Assembly (NCBI RefSeq): GCF_036850765.1
Contig: NC_089492.1
Location: 163,492,296-163,556,295, forward strand
Reading direction: 5' to 3'
Length of the DNA stretch: 64,000 nt
Origin: Saccopteryx bilineata
Lineage: Eukaryota; Chordata; Mammalia; Chiroptera; Emballonuridae
Shown here: in pieces, positions 45,680-56,564 of the stretch
How positions within the stretch are numbered: position 1 is the stretch's first letter
Layout: each line of letters starts with the position of its first letter
Notes under the pieces: generated by a model
What the model was told of the DNA's origin: nothing
The model's database searches: none
What the model saw: only the letters and a program-made list of their open reading frames with translations
Made by a program: the position numbers and the translations under genes

Positions 45680-46037
45680 TGGTGATTTGCTCAGTGGTAG
45701 AATGTCGGCCCAGCATGTGGATGTCCTGGGTTCAATTCCCGGTCAGGGCACACAGGAGAGGAGACCATCTGCTTCTCCACCCCTACCCCTCTTTTTTCTT
45801 TCTCTCTCTCTCTTCCCATCTCAAAGCATGGCTCGATTGGTTTGAGCAAGATGGCCTTGGGCACTGAGGATAGCTCCATGGCCTCAGCCTCAGGCACTAA
45901 AAAAAAATGGCTCCATTGCTGAGCAGTGAAACAACAGCTCCAGATGGGCAAAGCATCACTCCCTAAGTGGGCATGCCAGGTGAATCTCAGTCAGGGTGCA
46001 TGTGAGAGTCTGTCTCTCTGCCTCCCCTCCTCTCACT
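45680..46037 (+). mobile_element. Long tRNA-derived SINE (type 1 variant)
   Basis: Head ttggtgatttgctcagtggt, B box ggttcaattcc, body to cccctcctctcactaaaaaa. Duplication taaactcagcct at 45668-45679 and 46639-46650, beyond the GAAA/GGAA array, proving that the array is its tail. Confidence 0.9.
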
Positions 46038-46041
46038 AAAA

Positions 46042-46101
<60 letters not shown>

Positions 46102-46354
46102 AAAGAAGGGAAGGGAAGAAGGAAGGAAGGAAGGAAGGAAGGAAGGAAGGAAGGAAGGAAGGAAGGAAGGAAGGAAGGAAGGAAGAAAGAGGGAGGAAGG
46201 GAGGAAAGAAGGAAAGGAGGAAGGAAGGAAGGAAAGGAAGGAAGGAAGGAAGGAAGGAAGGAAGGAAGGAAGGAAGGAAGGAAGGAAGGAAAGGAAGGAA
46301 GGAAGGAAGGAAGGAAGGAAGGAAGGAAGGAAGGAAGGAAGGAAGGATGAAGGA

Positions 46355-46414
<60 letters not shown>

Positions 46415-46566
46415 GGAAGGGAGGAAAGAAGGAAAGGAGGAAGGAAGGAAGGAAAGGAAGGAAGGAAGGAAGGAAAGGAAGGAAGGAAGGAAGGAAGGAA
46501 GGAAGGAAGGAAGGAAGGAAGGAAGGAAGGAAGGAAGGAAAGAAGGAAGGAAGGAAGGGTGAAGGA

Positions 46567-46630
<64 letters not shown>

Positions 46631-46638
46631 AAAGAAAG
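46038..46638. repeat. 600-bp GAAA/GGAA tetranucleotide array
   Basis: Alternating blocks of (GAAA)n and (GGAA)n with interruptions. The irregular segment gaggaaagaaggaaaggagg recurs at 46201 and 46421, exactly 220 bp apart, so the array grew partly by duplication of a ~220-bp block. The 188-codon frame through it is pure repeat (KERK/EGRK). Confidence 0.97.
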
Positions 46639-46734
46639 TAAACTCAGCCTAGTACAACACGATTAGAAAGAACAGGAAAGATCTGAGAAATAATTGCAGA
46701 GAGGATAGAAGAGTACAAGATTTATTGAATTTCC

Positions 46735-46870
46735 ACCTTGTCCCCAGGCCCTGAGAAGGGTAGTCTACACACCTTGTTTTATTTACTCTTTACAGCAACC
46801 CTATGAGGGTATAAAGGCCAGGATCCAAACCAAGGTCTGCTGGATCCCAAAGCCCATATTCTTTCTCTTT
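46735..46870 (+). repeat. MIR SINE relic
   Basis: acaccttgttttatttactc, tttacagcaaccctatgagg and aaaccaaggtctgctggatc follow the MIR 3' half. Confidence 0.5.
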
Positions 46871-47079
46871 ATTTATGTGGAATCCAGAGGGTTTGGTGAT
46901 TAGTTTTCTATCATCCCTTACTTTCCTCAGTTTTGTGGGAAGCACTGTGGGCATCCTCCTTCAGCAACCCTGGGGAAGAAAATATTTTGCTAGGTTACAC
47001 TGTGCTTAGGGAAGGAGTACTTCTTATATCAAGCAGAGTTTGAAGACCAAGCCATCATTCACCCTATCTAGGTCTGTAT

Positions 47080-47565
47080 TTGTTTTTTTTTTTTATTGCT
47101 GCTATAACCAATTGTTATAAACTCAGTGTCCTAAAACAATAAATTTATTATTTTATAGTTCTGTAGGTTAGAGTTCAACAAGCATCTCATGGGGCTAAGA
47201 TCAAAGTGTCAGTGGGGCTGAGTTTCCTTCTGGAGGCTTTAGGGGTGAATTCCTTCCTTGACTTTCCAGCTTCTAGAAGCCATCACCCTGGGTGGTAGAC
47301 CCCTTCCTCCAGCAATGACAGATCAAGTCTTTACATTGTATCACTCCGATCTCTGCCCCTCTCTGACATTTTGATGGACACATGTGATTACACTGGGCTC
47401 ACCTGAATAACCCAGGCTAGTCTTTCCACTTTAAGGTCAAGTGATCAGCAATCTTGATCCCATCTGCAATCTTAATTCTCCTTTGCCATGAAACAACATA
47501 ATCACAGGTTCTAGGGATTAAGATGTGGAATTCTTTGAGGGGCCATTACTCTGCCACTCCTGTGC
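47080..47565 (-). repeat. MaLR-type LTR relic
   Basis: ttgctgctataaccaattgt, tttattattttatagttctg, tcagtggggctgagtttcct, cacatgtgattacactgggc and attaagatgtggaattcttt match reversed MaLR/MLT wording. Confidence 0.55.
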
Positions 47566-48828
47566 TAGTTTTGGAAATTCATAAGGACAGGCTCAGGGAA
47601 GCTGTGGTGAGTAAAGAGTTAACCAGCCATACAAGAAACACAATGACCTCTTGACAATGTTGAGGGTGGTGTAGACTTGTGGGCCAAGAGCCAGGCTGTT
47701 GGGGTAGGTGGCCCACATCTTCGAAGAAAAACTCATCAAGCCATGACCAGTGGAAACCAGGACACTGGTCACCTGAGAAACCAAGTATACATAAACACAC
47801 AGTCATCCATCATTGCCATCTGGAAAAAATTGGGGAGTGAGGGTCTTCCTGTTAGACCCTGTTCTAGTATTTATTTGTGTAGCTGGAGATTGCAGAACAG
47901 CCTTTCTGTCAGCGATGCTTCAGTGAGGTGCACAGGGCAGAATCCCAGCCTGTAATTAAAACATACCACCTTTCTGTGTGCATGTGGATGTAAATATTAC
48001 CAGTGAACAGGGCGCTCAAGAGATAGGGCTCTGTATTTCCAAGTCTAAACAATCTCTATTGATCAGATGGGGAGGCCCTGGGTGCTTGTTGGCAACACAA
48101 CCCTTAAAAAATGTCAGAATTCCCAGTGAATACTGCATGTGTTCTGCTTTGTCCAGGAACTCAGGTGTCTAGGAGCCTTGTCCTACAGCTATAGGTCAGT
48201 GACTTCAAGATGTGCAGGGGAAAGATAGTTCTAGTTGGGTCCACAGTACCAAGTGACACACCAAGTCACACAGGCTCTCCCTCCCGAGTCCTTCCTCACT
48301 GTTGGTAGAGAATGTTTCTATTGCCGCCCCCGCTGTGGTGAGAGATTTGCCCTGCCCTGTCCCCCAAGTGAGTCAAAGATATTGACAAAGCAGCTGGCTC
48401 AGCTTTGCAAGGGCAAATCTGAGGCATGGATGAGAGCAAAGTGAAGAGACCCGTACAGGGAACGAACCTATGACCTTGGCCTCCTGAGCACTATATTCTT
48501 ACAGACTATATTCTTACAGCTCACAGAACACCCCAAAGCCCACCCTTCATTCAGGTCCCTGTGCAACACTGAAACACCCCAAGACTGCCAGGCTGTGGCA
48601 AGAGTATTTTGACCAGCACGATTTCCTAATATAGTGTTGTTGCTGAACTTTAAAGATTCATTTGGAGCCCCCTAGTTTGATGATACTGAATCAGAAACCA
48701 GCTCATTCTTGATGACCATGGAGTGCTGTGGGCTGGATAGAGACACTCCCATCCTTCTTCATGGAGAGCTCATGAAGGGCATGGACGATGCTGTACTCTG
48801 TCCTTAGCACAGAGTGCTTGTTCAAAGC
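47566..48828. other. Unassigned non-coding DNA
   Basis: No recognised gene or repeat. Short frames of 60-92 codons only. Confidence 0.4.
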
Positions 48829-48915
48829 ATGTCAGTGAAAAGAATTTTAAAACCGAATAAACTGATAAGATCAATAAATTTGTCACATATATACTGACTT
48901 TGAAAGGTGGCTCTC
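48829..48915 (+). repeat. 87-bp direct duplication, copy 1
   Basis: Matches 50208-50294 with five differences counted (about 94 percent). It starts atgtcagtgaaaagaatttt and ends ggtggctctc. Not part of a repeat I know. Confidence 0.9.
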
Positions 48916-48932
48916 AAAATCCTCACATTCCT

Positions 48933-49077
48933 GAGCCTTGGCCAGATAACTCGATTGGTTGGAGCATTATCCCAGAGCATGGAGGTTGCCAGTTCTATCC
49001 CCTGGTCAGGGCACATTTGGGAACAGCTCAATGTTCCTGTCTCTCTCTCTCTCCCTGCCTCTCTCAGAAAAAAAAAA
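48933..49077 (+). mobile_element. Short tRNA-derived SINE (type 4)
   Basis: Head ccttggccagataactcgat, B box near agttctatccc, then a pyrimidine-rich end and A-run. Duplication aaaatcctcacattcct (48916-48932) and aaaatcttcacatttct (49078-49094), 15 of 17, so moderately old. Confidence 0.88.
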
Positions 49078-49243
49078 AAAATCTTCACATTTCTCATCAC
49101 TTGATTCATAGATGGGAAATATCTCAAGACCAGTATTGTGTATTAGAAATATAATACCAGCCCCAAATGCAAGCCACACAATACTTCTATATTTTCTAGC
49201 AGCTACACTAAATTAAATAAAAAGAAATAAAAGATAAATTTTA

Positions 49244-49631
49244 GGCCCTGGCTGGTTGGCTCAGCGGTAGAGCGTCAGCCTAGCGTGCGGGGGACTCAGG
49301 TTCGATTCCCGGCCAGGGCACATAAGAGAAGCACCCATTTGCTTCTCCACCCCCCCTCTTCCTCTCTGTCTCTCTCTTCCCCTCCCGCAGCCGAGGCTCC
49401 ATTGGAGCAAAGATGGCCCGGGCGCTGGGGATGGCTCTGTGGCCTCTGCCCCAGGCGCTAGAGTGGCTCTGGTCACGACAGAGTGACGCCCCAGAGGGGC
49501 AGAGCATCGCCCCCTGGTGGGCAGAGCGTCGCCCCTGGTGGGCGTGCCGGGTGGATCCCGGTCGGGCGCATGCGGGAGTCTGTCTGACTGTCTCTCCCCG
49601 TTTCCAGCTTCAGAAAAATTAAAAAAAAAAA
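49244..49631 (+). mobile_element. Long bat tRNA-derived SINE (type 1), very young copy
   Basis: ggccctggctggttggctca head, A box tggctcagcgg, B box ggttcgattcc, body with gagtgacgccccagaggggc and an A-run. Exact 15-bp duplication aaaagataaatttta at 49229-49243 and 49632-49646. Confidence 0.95.
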
Positions 49632-49984
49632 AAAAGATAAATTTTAATAATATATTCTATTAACCTTATATAGCTTAAATATTATAATTTTACTATTAGT
49701 TTATTATAAATATAGAAATATTCATCATAATAATAAATATAATTTCTATACTAATAAAATTATAAATTTATTATGATTTATGTAAAATTCTTAGTGAAAT
49801 ATTTTTTATTCTTTTTCAGGGTCAGCCTATCTCACCTCAGACCAGCCATGTTCCAAATGGCCGTGTGTGGCCTGCAGCTACTGCTCAACAGTTTAGCTCT
49901 AGAAGCCACCCACTCTCCTTGGTCAATATTGTTAACATCTGAATGACCTTTAATAAAAGATCTTCGCTTTGATTAACTTGTTAG

Positions 49985-50130
49985 TAATGAGCATGCTGAT
50001 AAGTGCCATTATTTCCATTGCATAGTTGAAGACACCGGCTTAACTTCAAGGGAGTAGGTAAGAGCTGGGACTTGAATCCAGGTTTCACAAGTCCTGTGCT
50101 TCCCAGCACACCACAGACTATCATTCATTT
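49985..50130 (+). repeat. MIR SINE relic
   Basis: taagagctgggacttgaatc, caggtttcacaagtcctgtg and cttcccagcacacc fit the MIR 3' half. Confidence 0.5.
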
Positions 50131-50207
50131 AGGGAACCTCCCAGAGTGTAAAGCAGATAGATGGGCTTGCTTCTGAAAAGATCCAGTGCAATGACTCTCT
50201 GCACTGG

Positions 50208-50294
50208 ATGTCAGTGAAAAGAATTTTAAAACTGAATAAATTGGTAAGATCAATAAATTTGTCACATAAATACTGACTTTGAAAGATGGCTCTC
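50208..50294 (+). repeat. 87-bp direct duplication, copy 2
   Basis: Second copy of 48829-48915, 1,379 bp downstream, same orientation and same length. Confidence 0.9.
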
Positions 50295-51089
50295 TCTCTC
50301 AAAGATCACCAATTTAGGTCAAACAGTCTAGGCGGACACTGCCACACTGTACATGTCGCATAGTAATGGTAGTTAAAATGGGCCCAGAGTCCAGAGAGCC
50401 ACAGGCTTCCCTTTGAGACCTACGGCCTGCCTCTTTTCTCAGTTGACTGCTTTAGCAGCTGTCCTCACTCAGACTGGGTGCCTTCTGATTCTCAGAAGAA
50501 AAGCGAGACTTTTGGAGAGACACATTTCTCCACGCCATTACTCTCACTTCCCTGCTTTCCATTATTTGTTCATTGCAGAGCTCTAAGGGACTTGCCTGAA
50601 CCTTTGAGACAGCTTTCAGAAAGAAAATTGAATTCACCTTTGCTCTTTTCTTTCTGATTTCCAAACAGTAATAGTATTTGATAACACCTCCCGATTTTAT
50701 TCGCAGCAGCTTCTGCCCTCCCCCCCTTCCCAGTCTCACTTGCACATAGACAAGTATGGCTGTTGTATAGCATCAATTTTTCAGTCTGGCTGGCCTATAA
50801 AGGTCTCTTTGCTCAGAACTCTGATGCTGTGGCTTTCCCCTTGAAATCACAATCATCTTTGGAAAAGACAACCAGTTTTTCACCCAAACCTTGTCCAAAA
50901 AGGTCTGGTCCCCCAGAAAAGAGGCTCAGTGTAGCACACAATAGATGACTGTAGTCTAAGTTTAGACCAGATGGTTGTGAAGACCATGTTTCTTCTCAGT
51001 CAACTCCACTTCTTACCCCCATCAGACCAACTCCTCAGGGAGGGACCCTGACAGGCATCAAGAACATATAAGAATGAACCCACAGTTTT
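50295..51089. other. Unassigned non-coding DNA
   Basis: No recognised gene or repeat; a 97-codon minus frame (50452-50745) has no family resemblance. Confidence 0.4.
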
Positions 51090-51600
51090 ACTAAAACACA
51101 TATGAGAATCTGCTATTCTCCTGATGAAGAAATTTCACTGGCTTAGTACACTAAACAAAATGAAATCCGAACTCTTTCATCTTGCAACAAAACCCACCAT
51201 GTTAGGACTCTTTCCTGCCTCATAGCCTCCTCTCTCACACTGCACACCCCATGTCCCAATGGTATCAACATCCCTGAGGTTGTTCTAGAGATACCAGGTG
51301 GGTGCAGGCCTATCATCTCTACATATGAACAGCCAGTTCTCCAACCCCATCTCTGCACACCCTGCCAACATTTACTCAAGATCCCCACCCGCTCTAGAAT
51401 TGACCACTCTTTCCTTTGTGACTCCCAACACAGTCGATCCCTCCAATACAACACTTATGACATGCTGTTGTACATTATGTTTAAGTGGATAAAAAAAAAG
51501 GCACCGGAGGCAAGGACTTTGTCTAGATTATCACTTACCCTTCTTTGTCTGTCAAGATGGTTGGTGCATGAATAAGCATTTTATGTATTTATGAAGGAAG
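51090..51600 (+). repeat. L2 LINE relic
   Basis: atgaaatccgaactctttca, ctttcctgcctcatagcctc, aggcaaggactttgtctaga and gatggttggtgcatgaataa give the L2 3' order. Confidence 0.55.
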
Positions 51601-52117
51601 GAGGCATGCACAGTGATTACAGAGGCAGAGTGATGCCCCACTCTAGGAAAAGGTTTTATCTACTCACTCCTCACTTAGCCCCTCCTTCTCTTATTGGGAA
51701 GATATTTAGAAATACACCTGAAGAAACTTCTGGGACTTTCTGGTGGTCTGGAAGACAGAGAAAACCAGGTGGATATGCAGGAGAAAAGCAAGTTGCTATT
51801 TGTGTAGTATTTGCTCTGGGCTTCAGGAAGGTGAGCCAAAGGATCCTCAGACATCCTTTTAGGTGTCCCAACTCAGCTCAGTGGGGAAGGACAGGAGAGG
51901 AGCCAGGATTCAGAGCTTCCCTCTGAAGTAAATTTCCATTTGGCTGGAGTTTTTTCTCTGTGCTGTGTCTTATGAGAGAATGATGTACCAAGTGCAGTAA
52001 AGTGAGGACTCAAACTTTTCCCCTTTAAAACCGGGAATGGAAATTCCTGGATCATTATTTGCCAGTTTTAAAATGGCTTGAGAAAATGCTGCAGAATCTA
52101 AAATTATTAGGATGACT
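51601..52117. other. Unassigned non-coding DNA
   Basis: No recognised gene or repeat; the 111-codon frame 51591-51926 has no family resemblance. Confidence 0.35.
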
Positions 52118-52520
52118 TATCTCTCCCTTCTCTCTCCCCCTCCCTCTTCCCCTCTCTCTCTCCTTTTTTCTCTCCCCCCTCTCTCTCCCCTCCCTCTCCC
52201 TCTCTCTCTCCCCTCTCTCTTCCCCCTCTCACTCCCCCTTCCTCTCCTCCTCTCTCTCCGCCTCTCTCTCTCCCCTCTCTCTCCCCCTTCTGTCTGCCCT
52301 CTCTGTCCCCCTCTCTCTCGCCCCCTCCCTCTCCTCCTCTCTCTCTCCCCTCTCTCTCCCTTCCCACAGCCAGTGGTTCGGTTGGTCTGAGATTCTGCCC
52401 CAGGGTCTGAGGACAGCTTAGCTGATTTGAGCATCAGTCCCAGATGGGGGTTACTGGGTGTATCCCAGTTGGGGCACATGCAGGAGTCTGCCTGACTGTC
52501 TCCCCTCCTCTCAATTAAAG
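52118..52520 (+). mobile_element. Long SINE (type 1 variant), head lost, expanded CT tract
   Basis: The 3' body of a type 1 variant is clear from 52366 (acagccagtggttcggttgg, gatggggttactgggtgtat-like text, gcacatgcaggagtctgcct). Its pyrimidine segment has grown to about 250 nt of (CT)-rich repeats (52118-52365), and the tRNA head is missing. Confidence 0.75.
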
Positions 52521-52707
52521 GAAAGAACATAGATGAAAAAAAGAAGAAAGAAAGAAAGAAAGAAAGAAAAAAGAAAGAGGGAAGGAAAGAGGGAGGGAGG
52601 AAGGGAGGGAGGGAGGGAGGGAGGGAGGGAGGGAGGGAGGGAGGGAGGGAGGAAGAAAGGAAGGAAGGAAGGAAGGAAGGAAGGAAGGAAGGAAGGAAGG
52701 AAGGAAA
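52521..52707. repeat. GAAA/GGGA/GGAA array (SINE tail)
   Basis: Blocks of gaaa, then ggga, then ggaa units follow directly after the SINE end and behave as an expanded tail. Together with 52118-52365 it gives a long CT tract followed by a long GA tract on the same strand. Confidence 0.95.
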
Positions 52708-52916
52708 TGAAAATTATAAACTAGTATTCCTCATGAACACATATGTAAAAAAAACTCCTATAAAATTGCATTAACAAATCAAATCCAGCAATATTTTTAA
52801 ATGATAATCCATTATGACCAAGTGGGATTTGTCTTTCCAATGCAATATTATTTACTATTTGAAAACCACTCACTGTAATTTACCATATCAGAGATTAAAG
52901 GGAAAAAAGCATATGG

Positions 52917-53272
52917 TCTCTCTGGCTTCTTGGCTCAGTGATAGAACATTGGCCCAGCATGTGGAAATCTCAGTTTCAATTACTGGTCAGGGCACACAGG
53001 AGAAGCAACCATCTGCTTCTCCACCCCCCACCTTCTTCCCCTCTCACAGCCATGGCTCAAATGGTTCAAGAAAATTGGCCCTGGGGCACTGAGGATGGCT
53101 CCATGGCCTTGCCTCAGGCACTAAAGTAGCTTGGTTGCTAGGCAATGAAGCAGGGGATCCTTATAGGCAGATCATCACCCTGTAGGGGATTTGCCTGGTG
53201 GATCCTTGTCAGGGTGTATGCGGGAGTCTATCTCTCTACCTCCCTGCTTCTCATTTAATAAAACAAACAAAC
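52917..53272 (+). mobile_element. Long SINE (type 1 variant) inside the ancient L1
   Basis: ctctggcttcttggctcagt head, atcagttt-like B box region (cagtttcaattactgg), cttctccaccccc body, tail (aaac)n at 53258-53273. Weak duplication (gcatatggtc against ccatacaatc), so old. Confidence 0.82.
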
Positions 53273-54158
53273 AACCATACAATCACCTCATTAGATACAG
53301 AAAGATCATTTGACAAAATTCAACAACTGTTCATGATGAAAACCCTAAGCAAACCAAGAACTACAGATACCATCCTCAAGTTGATAAAAAGCATCTATGA
53401 AAAACCTACGGCTAATATCATACTTAATGGTGAGATACTGAATACCAATATCAAAGTCAGGAACAAGGTAAATATGCCCACTATCACCACTCTGAGTCAA
53501 CATCATACTGAAAGTCTTTGTCAGTGCAATAAAACAAACAAGAAAACAAAATAAATGGCATACCAAGTGGTAAAAATAAACAAACCTGGTTTTTTTTATA
53601 ATTACAGATAACTTGATTGCCTATAAGGAGTCTGGATAAAAACTTGAAATACTTAAGAAAAAATCAAATAAAATATGTGCAAATTTGCATGCCAAAAATT
53701 TAAAGGTATTATGAGAAATAAAATGCTTCAAAGAAATGAAAAGATACAGTGTGCTCCTTAATTGGAAGACTCAATATTGTTAAGATGTCAGTTTCTCCCA
53801 AATTAATCTCTAGTGTCAATGGAATTTCAATTGAAATCCCACCAGGCTTTTAATAGAACACTATAAGCTGATGCTGAAATTAATAAAAGAAATTAAATAG
53901 TCAATGCAATTTTGAAAAAGAAAAACAGAGTTAGAGGATTCACATTATATTGTTCTGAGGACTTAACTAGGAAATCACATAAATCACAACAGTGGCATAT
54001 TAGTGAAATGAAGACAGTAGTGAAGAGCCCACGCCAAGGCAATCCAACAGTGAGAGGATCATATTTTTAGCATACTGTGCTGAGACAATTGGACATCCAT
54101 AAGAAGCAAAGTATATCTCGACCCATATACTAAACCATCCATATACAAAGACCAACTG

Positions 54159-54173
54159 AAAAGTGGGTCACAG
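54159..54173. repeat. Left target-site duplication of L1-3
   Basis: aaaagtgggtcacag, identical over 15 bp to 62188-62202. Confidence 0.95.
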
Positions 54174-56564
54174 GAGATGACATCAGAATAATGGCACAGT
54201 AGGAAGCAATACCGATAAATCTCCCCCAAAACTCAACAAGATCTTCAACCAGAAACAGAAAACCTATCCTTGGAGCCTCCAGATGTTTTGCAATACACCC
54301 AAGGGTATGGTCAAGCGAAAAATTGGCTAAATATATAATCAAACCTCGAAGGAAATAGGGAGTAAGAAATGCTGCGCCTTCCTCACTAACCTAAATAGGG
54401 CTGCTTTCACTGGGAACTGAGAATATAGAAACTGAGGTGGGCAAAGGCGGTGAATAGATCCAGGCTGCAGCACAAATGGCCGAACCAGGCTGTGGCACGG
54501 AGATCCAAGCCGAGGAACAACTGTGCCTGTGGCAACCCAGTCAATACAAGCTAACACTCATGCCAAACCCAGACAAAGAAAGACAAGTGGGGTAGCCATT
54601 ATCTTCAATCTCCTGGTCGACGCGTGCAGATAGTGGGCGAGAGATTCCTCCGAGTGCCTCAGCAGTGGGCACTCATGTTACCACCCAGAAAGGCAGAGTC
54701 AGAGCCCTTTGTGTGGGCTGAAAGCGGAATCTCCGGGCCGACCAAGTGCCCTGAAAAAGCTGCACACGGGGAGGGAGGGAGAGCCAATTCCAACGCTGCA
54801 ACTTTTCCATGCAGGCGGGGGTTTCACTCAGAGGGTGAGGTGGCCAGCCTGATATCCTGGTCAGCGCGCACGAAGAGTGGGTAAGAGATTCCTCCCAGCA
54901 CCTCAGGAGTGGGAGCCCATGTTATCCCACAGAGGGGCAGAGTCAGGGGCCTTTGTGTGGGCCAAAAGCGGAATCTCAGGCCACCCCAGCGCCCTGAAAG
55001 CCGTGCATGGGGAGGGAGCGAGAGCCAATTCCAACGCGGAACTTTTCCGTGCAGGCGGAGGTTTCACTCAGAGTGTGAGACTGCCAGCCTGATATCCTGG
55101 TTTGCACCCAGATAGTGAGCAAGAGTTTCTTCCAAGCACCCCAGGAGTGGGCTCCCACCCATATTACCGGAGAGAGTGGCAGAGCCAGAGGTCTTTGAGT
55201 GGGCAGAAGCCCCACCTGATTATGCTAGCAGCTCTGACTCACTGAGCCTTACGCAGAGCCCTGTGCTGAGAGGGAATAGAGTAGGGAGTGGCCAGCTCTT
55301 TGAGACTCTTACTATCCAGGCAGAGGCAGCAGCAACCCCATAGCTGGATTATCAGGCTACTAATTGAGGAAGGAAAGACTAGGAGAGAGGCTCCAGGAAC
55401 ACGGACTCTCTCACTGTCGGAGCCTATAAATGCTAATGAGCCTCGACTGCCAACCAGACTGAAGCACAATACATGACATCGCCATAGAGACTTCTCAACT
55501 GCAAACCTCTACCTGAGCGTACCAAAGGGGCAGAACCAGGGATACAGAGTCACCAACCAGGAAGAGGGAGAGAAAAGAAAAAGCAAGAAGATAACCTCTC
55601 AAAATCAAGAATAATTTGCAGACTTTATAACCTATCCAATTTTATTATATTTGTTTGTTTGTTAATCTTATCTTCAGTCTTGATTTTTTTTTCCTCCTCC
55701 AATTTGGTCATTTAACTCTCTGCCAGTCTTCCTCTCTCCTCTCCTTGAACTACACTACCCATAAGTGTTACATCTCCCAATCTCTTTTCTTTCCTCTTCC
55801 TTTCTCTCTATGAGGGTTGCACTCCAAAACCCTTAACTCTCTCTCTCTCTCTCCTCTTTTTTCTTTTTTCTTCTTTAGTGGTTCCCTCTTTTTTCTCTCT
55901 CTCTCTTTCTTTTCTTCCTCTATATTAGTTTCTTCCTTTCTCCTTTAGGCAAACCTCAATAACAAACAAATTATCTTAACTGGGACTCAAACTTATGTTT
56001 ACGTCATTTGGGGGGGGTTTACTTCACCTTTTTAACTCACTAGCAGTGCTCCCATCCCTGGCTCTCCATTTTACCTAGCTCTTGTTCCACTAAATACATT
56101 AGTAATTTTTTAATTTGACCCCCATTTTCCTGTTTCCCTCTTATTCCTCTCATCATAACTCTTAGTCAACCAACACCTAATAGCAAATCATTTTATTCTT
56201 GAACCAAATTTTTTTCTTATTTGCTTTTTGTGGATCCATACCCCCCTTTTTTGCCCCTTTATTACTTCTCCCAATTCAGGCCCTCCATTACAGGCATTGT
56301 TTGTTCTATTTAGTACAATATAATTCACAGTTCACCACAAGATTTTCTCAAGAAAGAGGGAAGAGGACAGGAGAGGAAAAAAGGAGGGGGAGGAATAATT
56401 TCCTTTTTTAATTTTTATTTTATTTTATTTTTCTTTATTTAATTATTAATTTTTTTAAAAAAACTTTTTCGATTTTTTTTTAATTTTTATTCTTTATTAA
56501 ATCTCATTAATACTATCAACAAAACCACCCTCAGATACTATTAAGGAAGAGAAAATCGAATATC
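54174..56564 (+). promoter_or_regulatory. L1-3 5' UTR / internal promoter
   Basis: 2.39 kb. Anchors gatatcctggt or its variant at 54612, 54856 and 55096 show two full monomers of 244 and 240 bp. The rest, including pyrimidine-rich stretches at 55670-55950, matches L1-2. The CRE-type site at the start is TGACATCA here. Confidence 0.82.
54600..55110 (+). repeat. Tandem ~242-bp monomers in the L1-3 5' UTR
   Basis: Two complete units plus edges, against three in L1-2. Each holds gagattcctcc-type text, gagccaattccaacgc and gcctgatatcctggt in order. Confidence 0.88.

Larger units (their letters stand above)
45035..46720 (-). repeat. L2 LINE relic, interrupted by a SINE and its array
   Basis: Reversed L2: ttcatccattaattcattca, catactgagcatattttat, actctggtaagttctataca, ttaaaataggtcttaaaaga and caggaatgagtcaaagggtg. 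It resumes after 46651. Confidence 0.55.

Noticed and set aside
45996..46562. 188-codon open frame rich in Lys, Glu, Arg and Gly
   Set aside because: It is the translation of the GAAA/GGAA array and has no independent support.
48440..48490. tRNA-like segment on the minus strand (ggttcgttccctgtac)
   Set aside because: Only a B-box-like match with a wrong base; no cloverleaf can be closed.
52107..52530. Arg/Glu/Gly-rich frames over the CT tract
   Set aside because: Simple-repeat translation.
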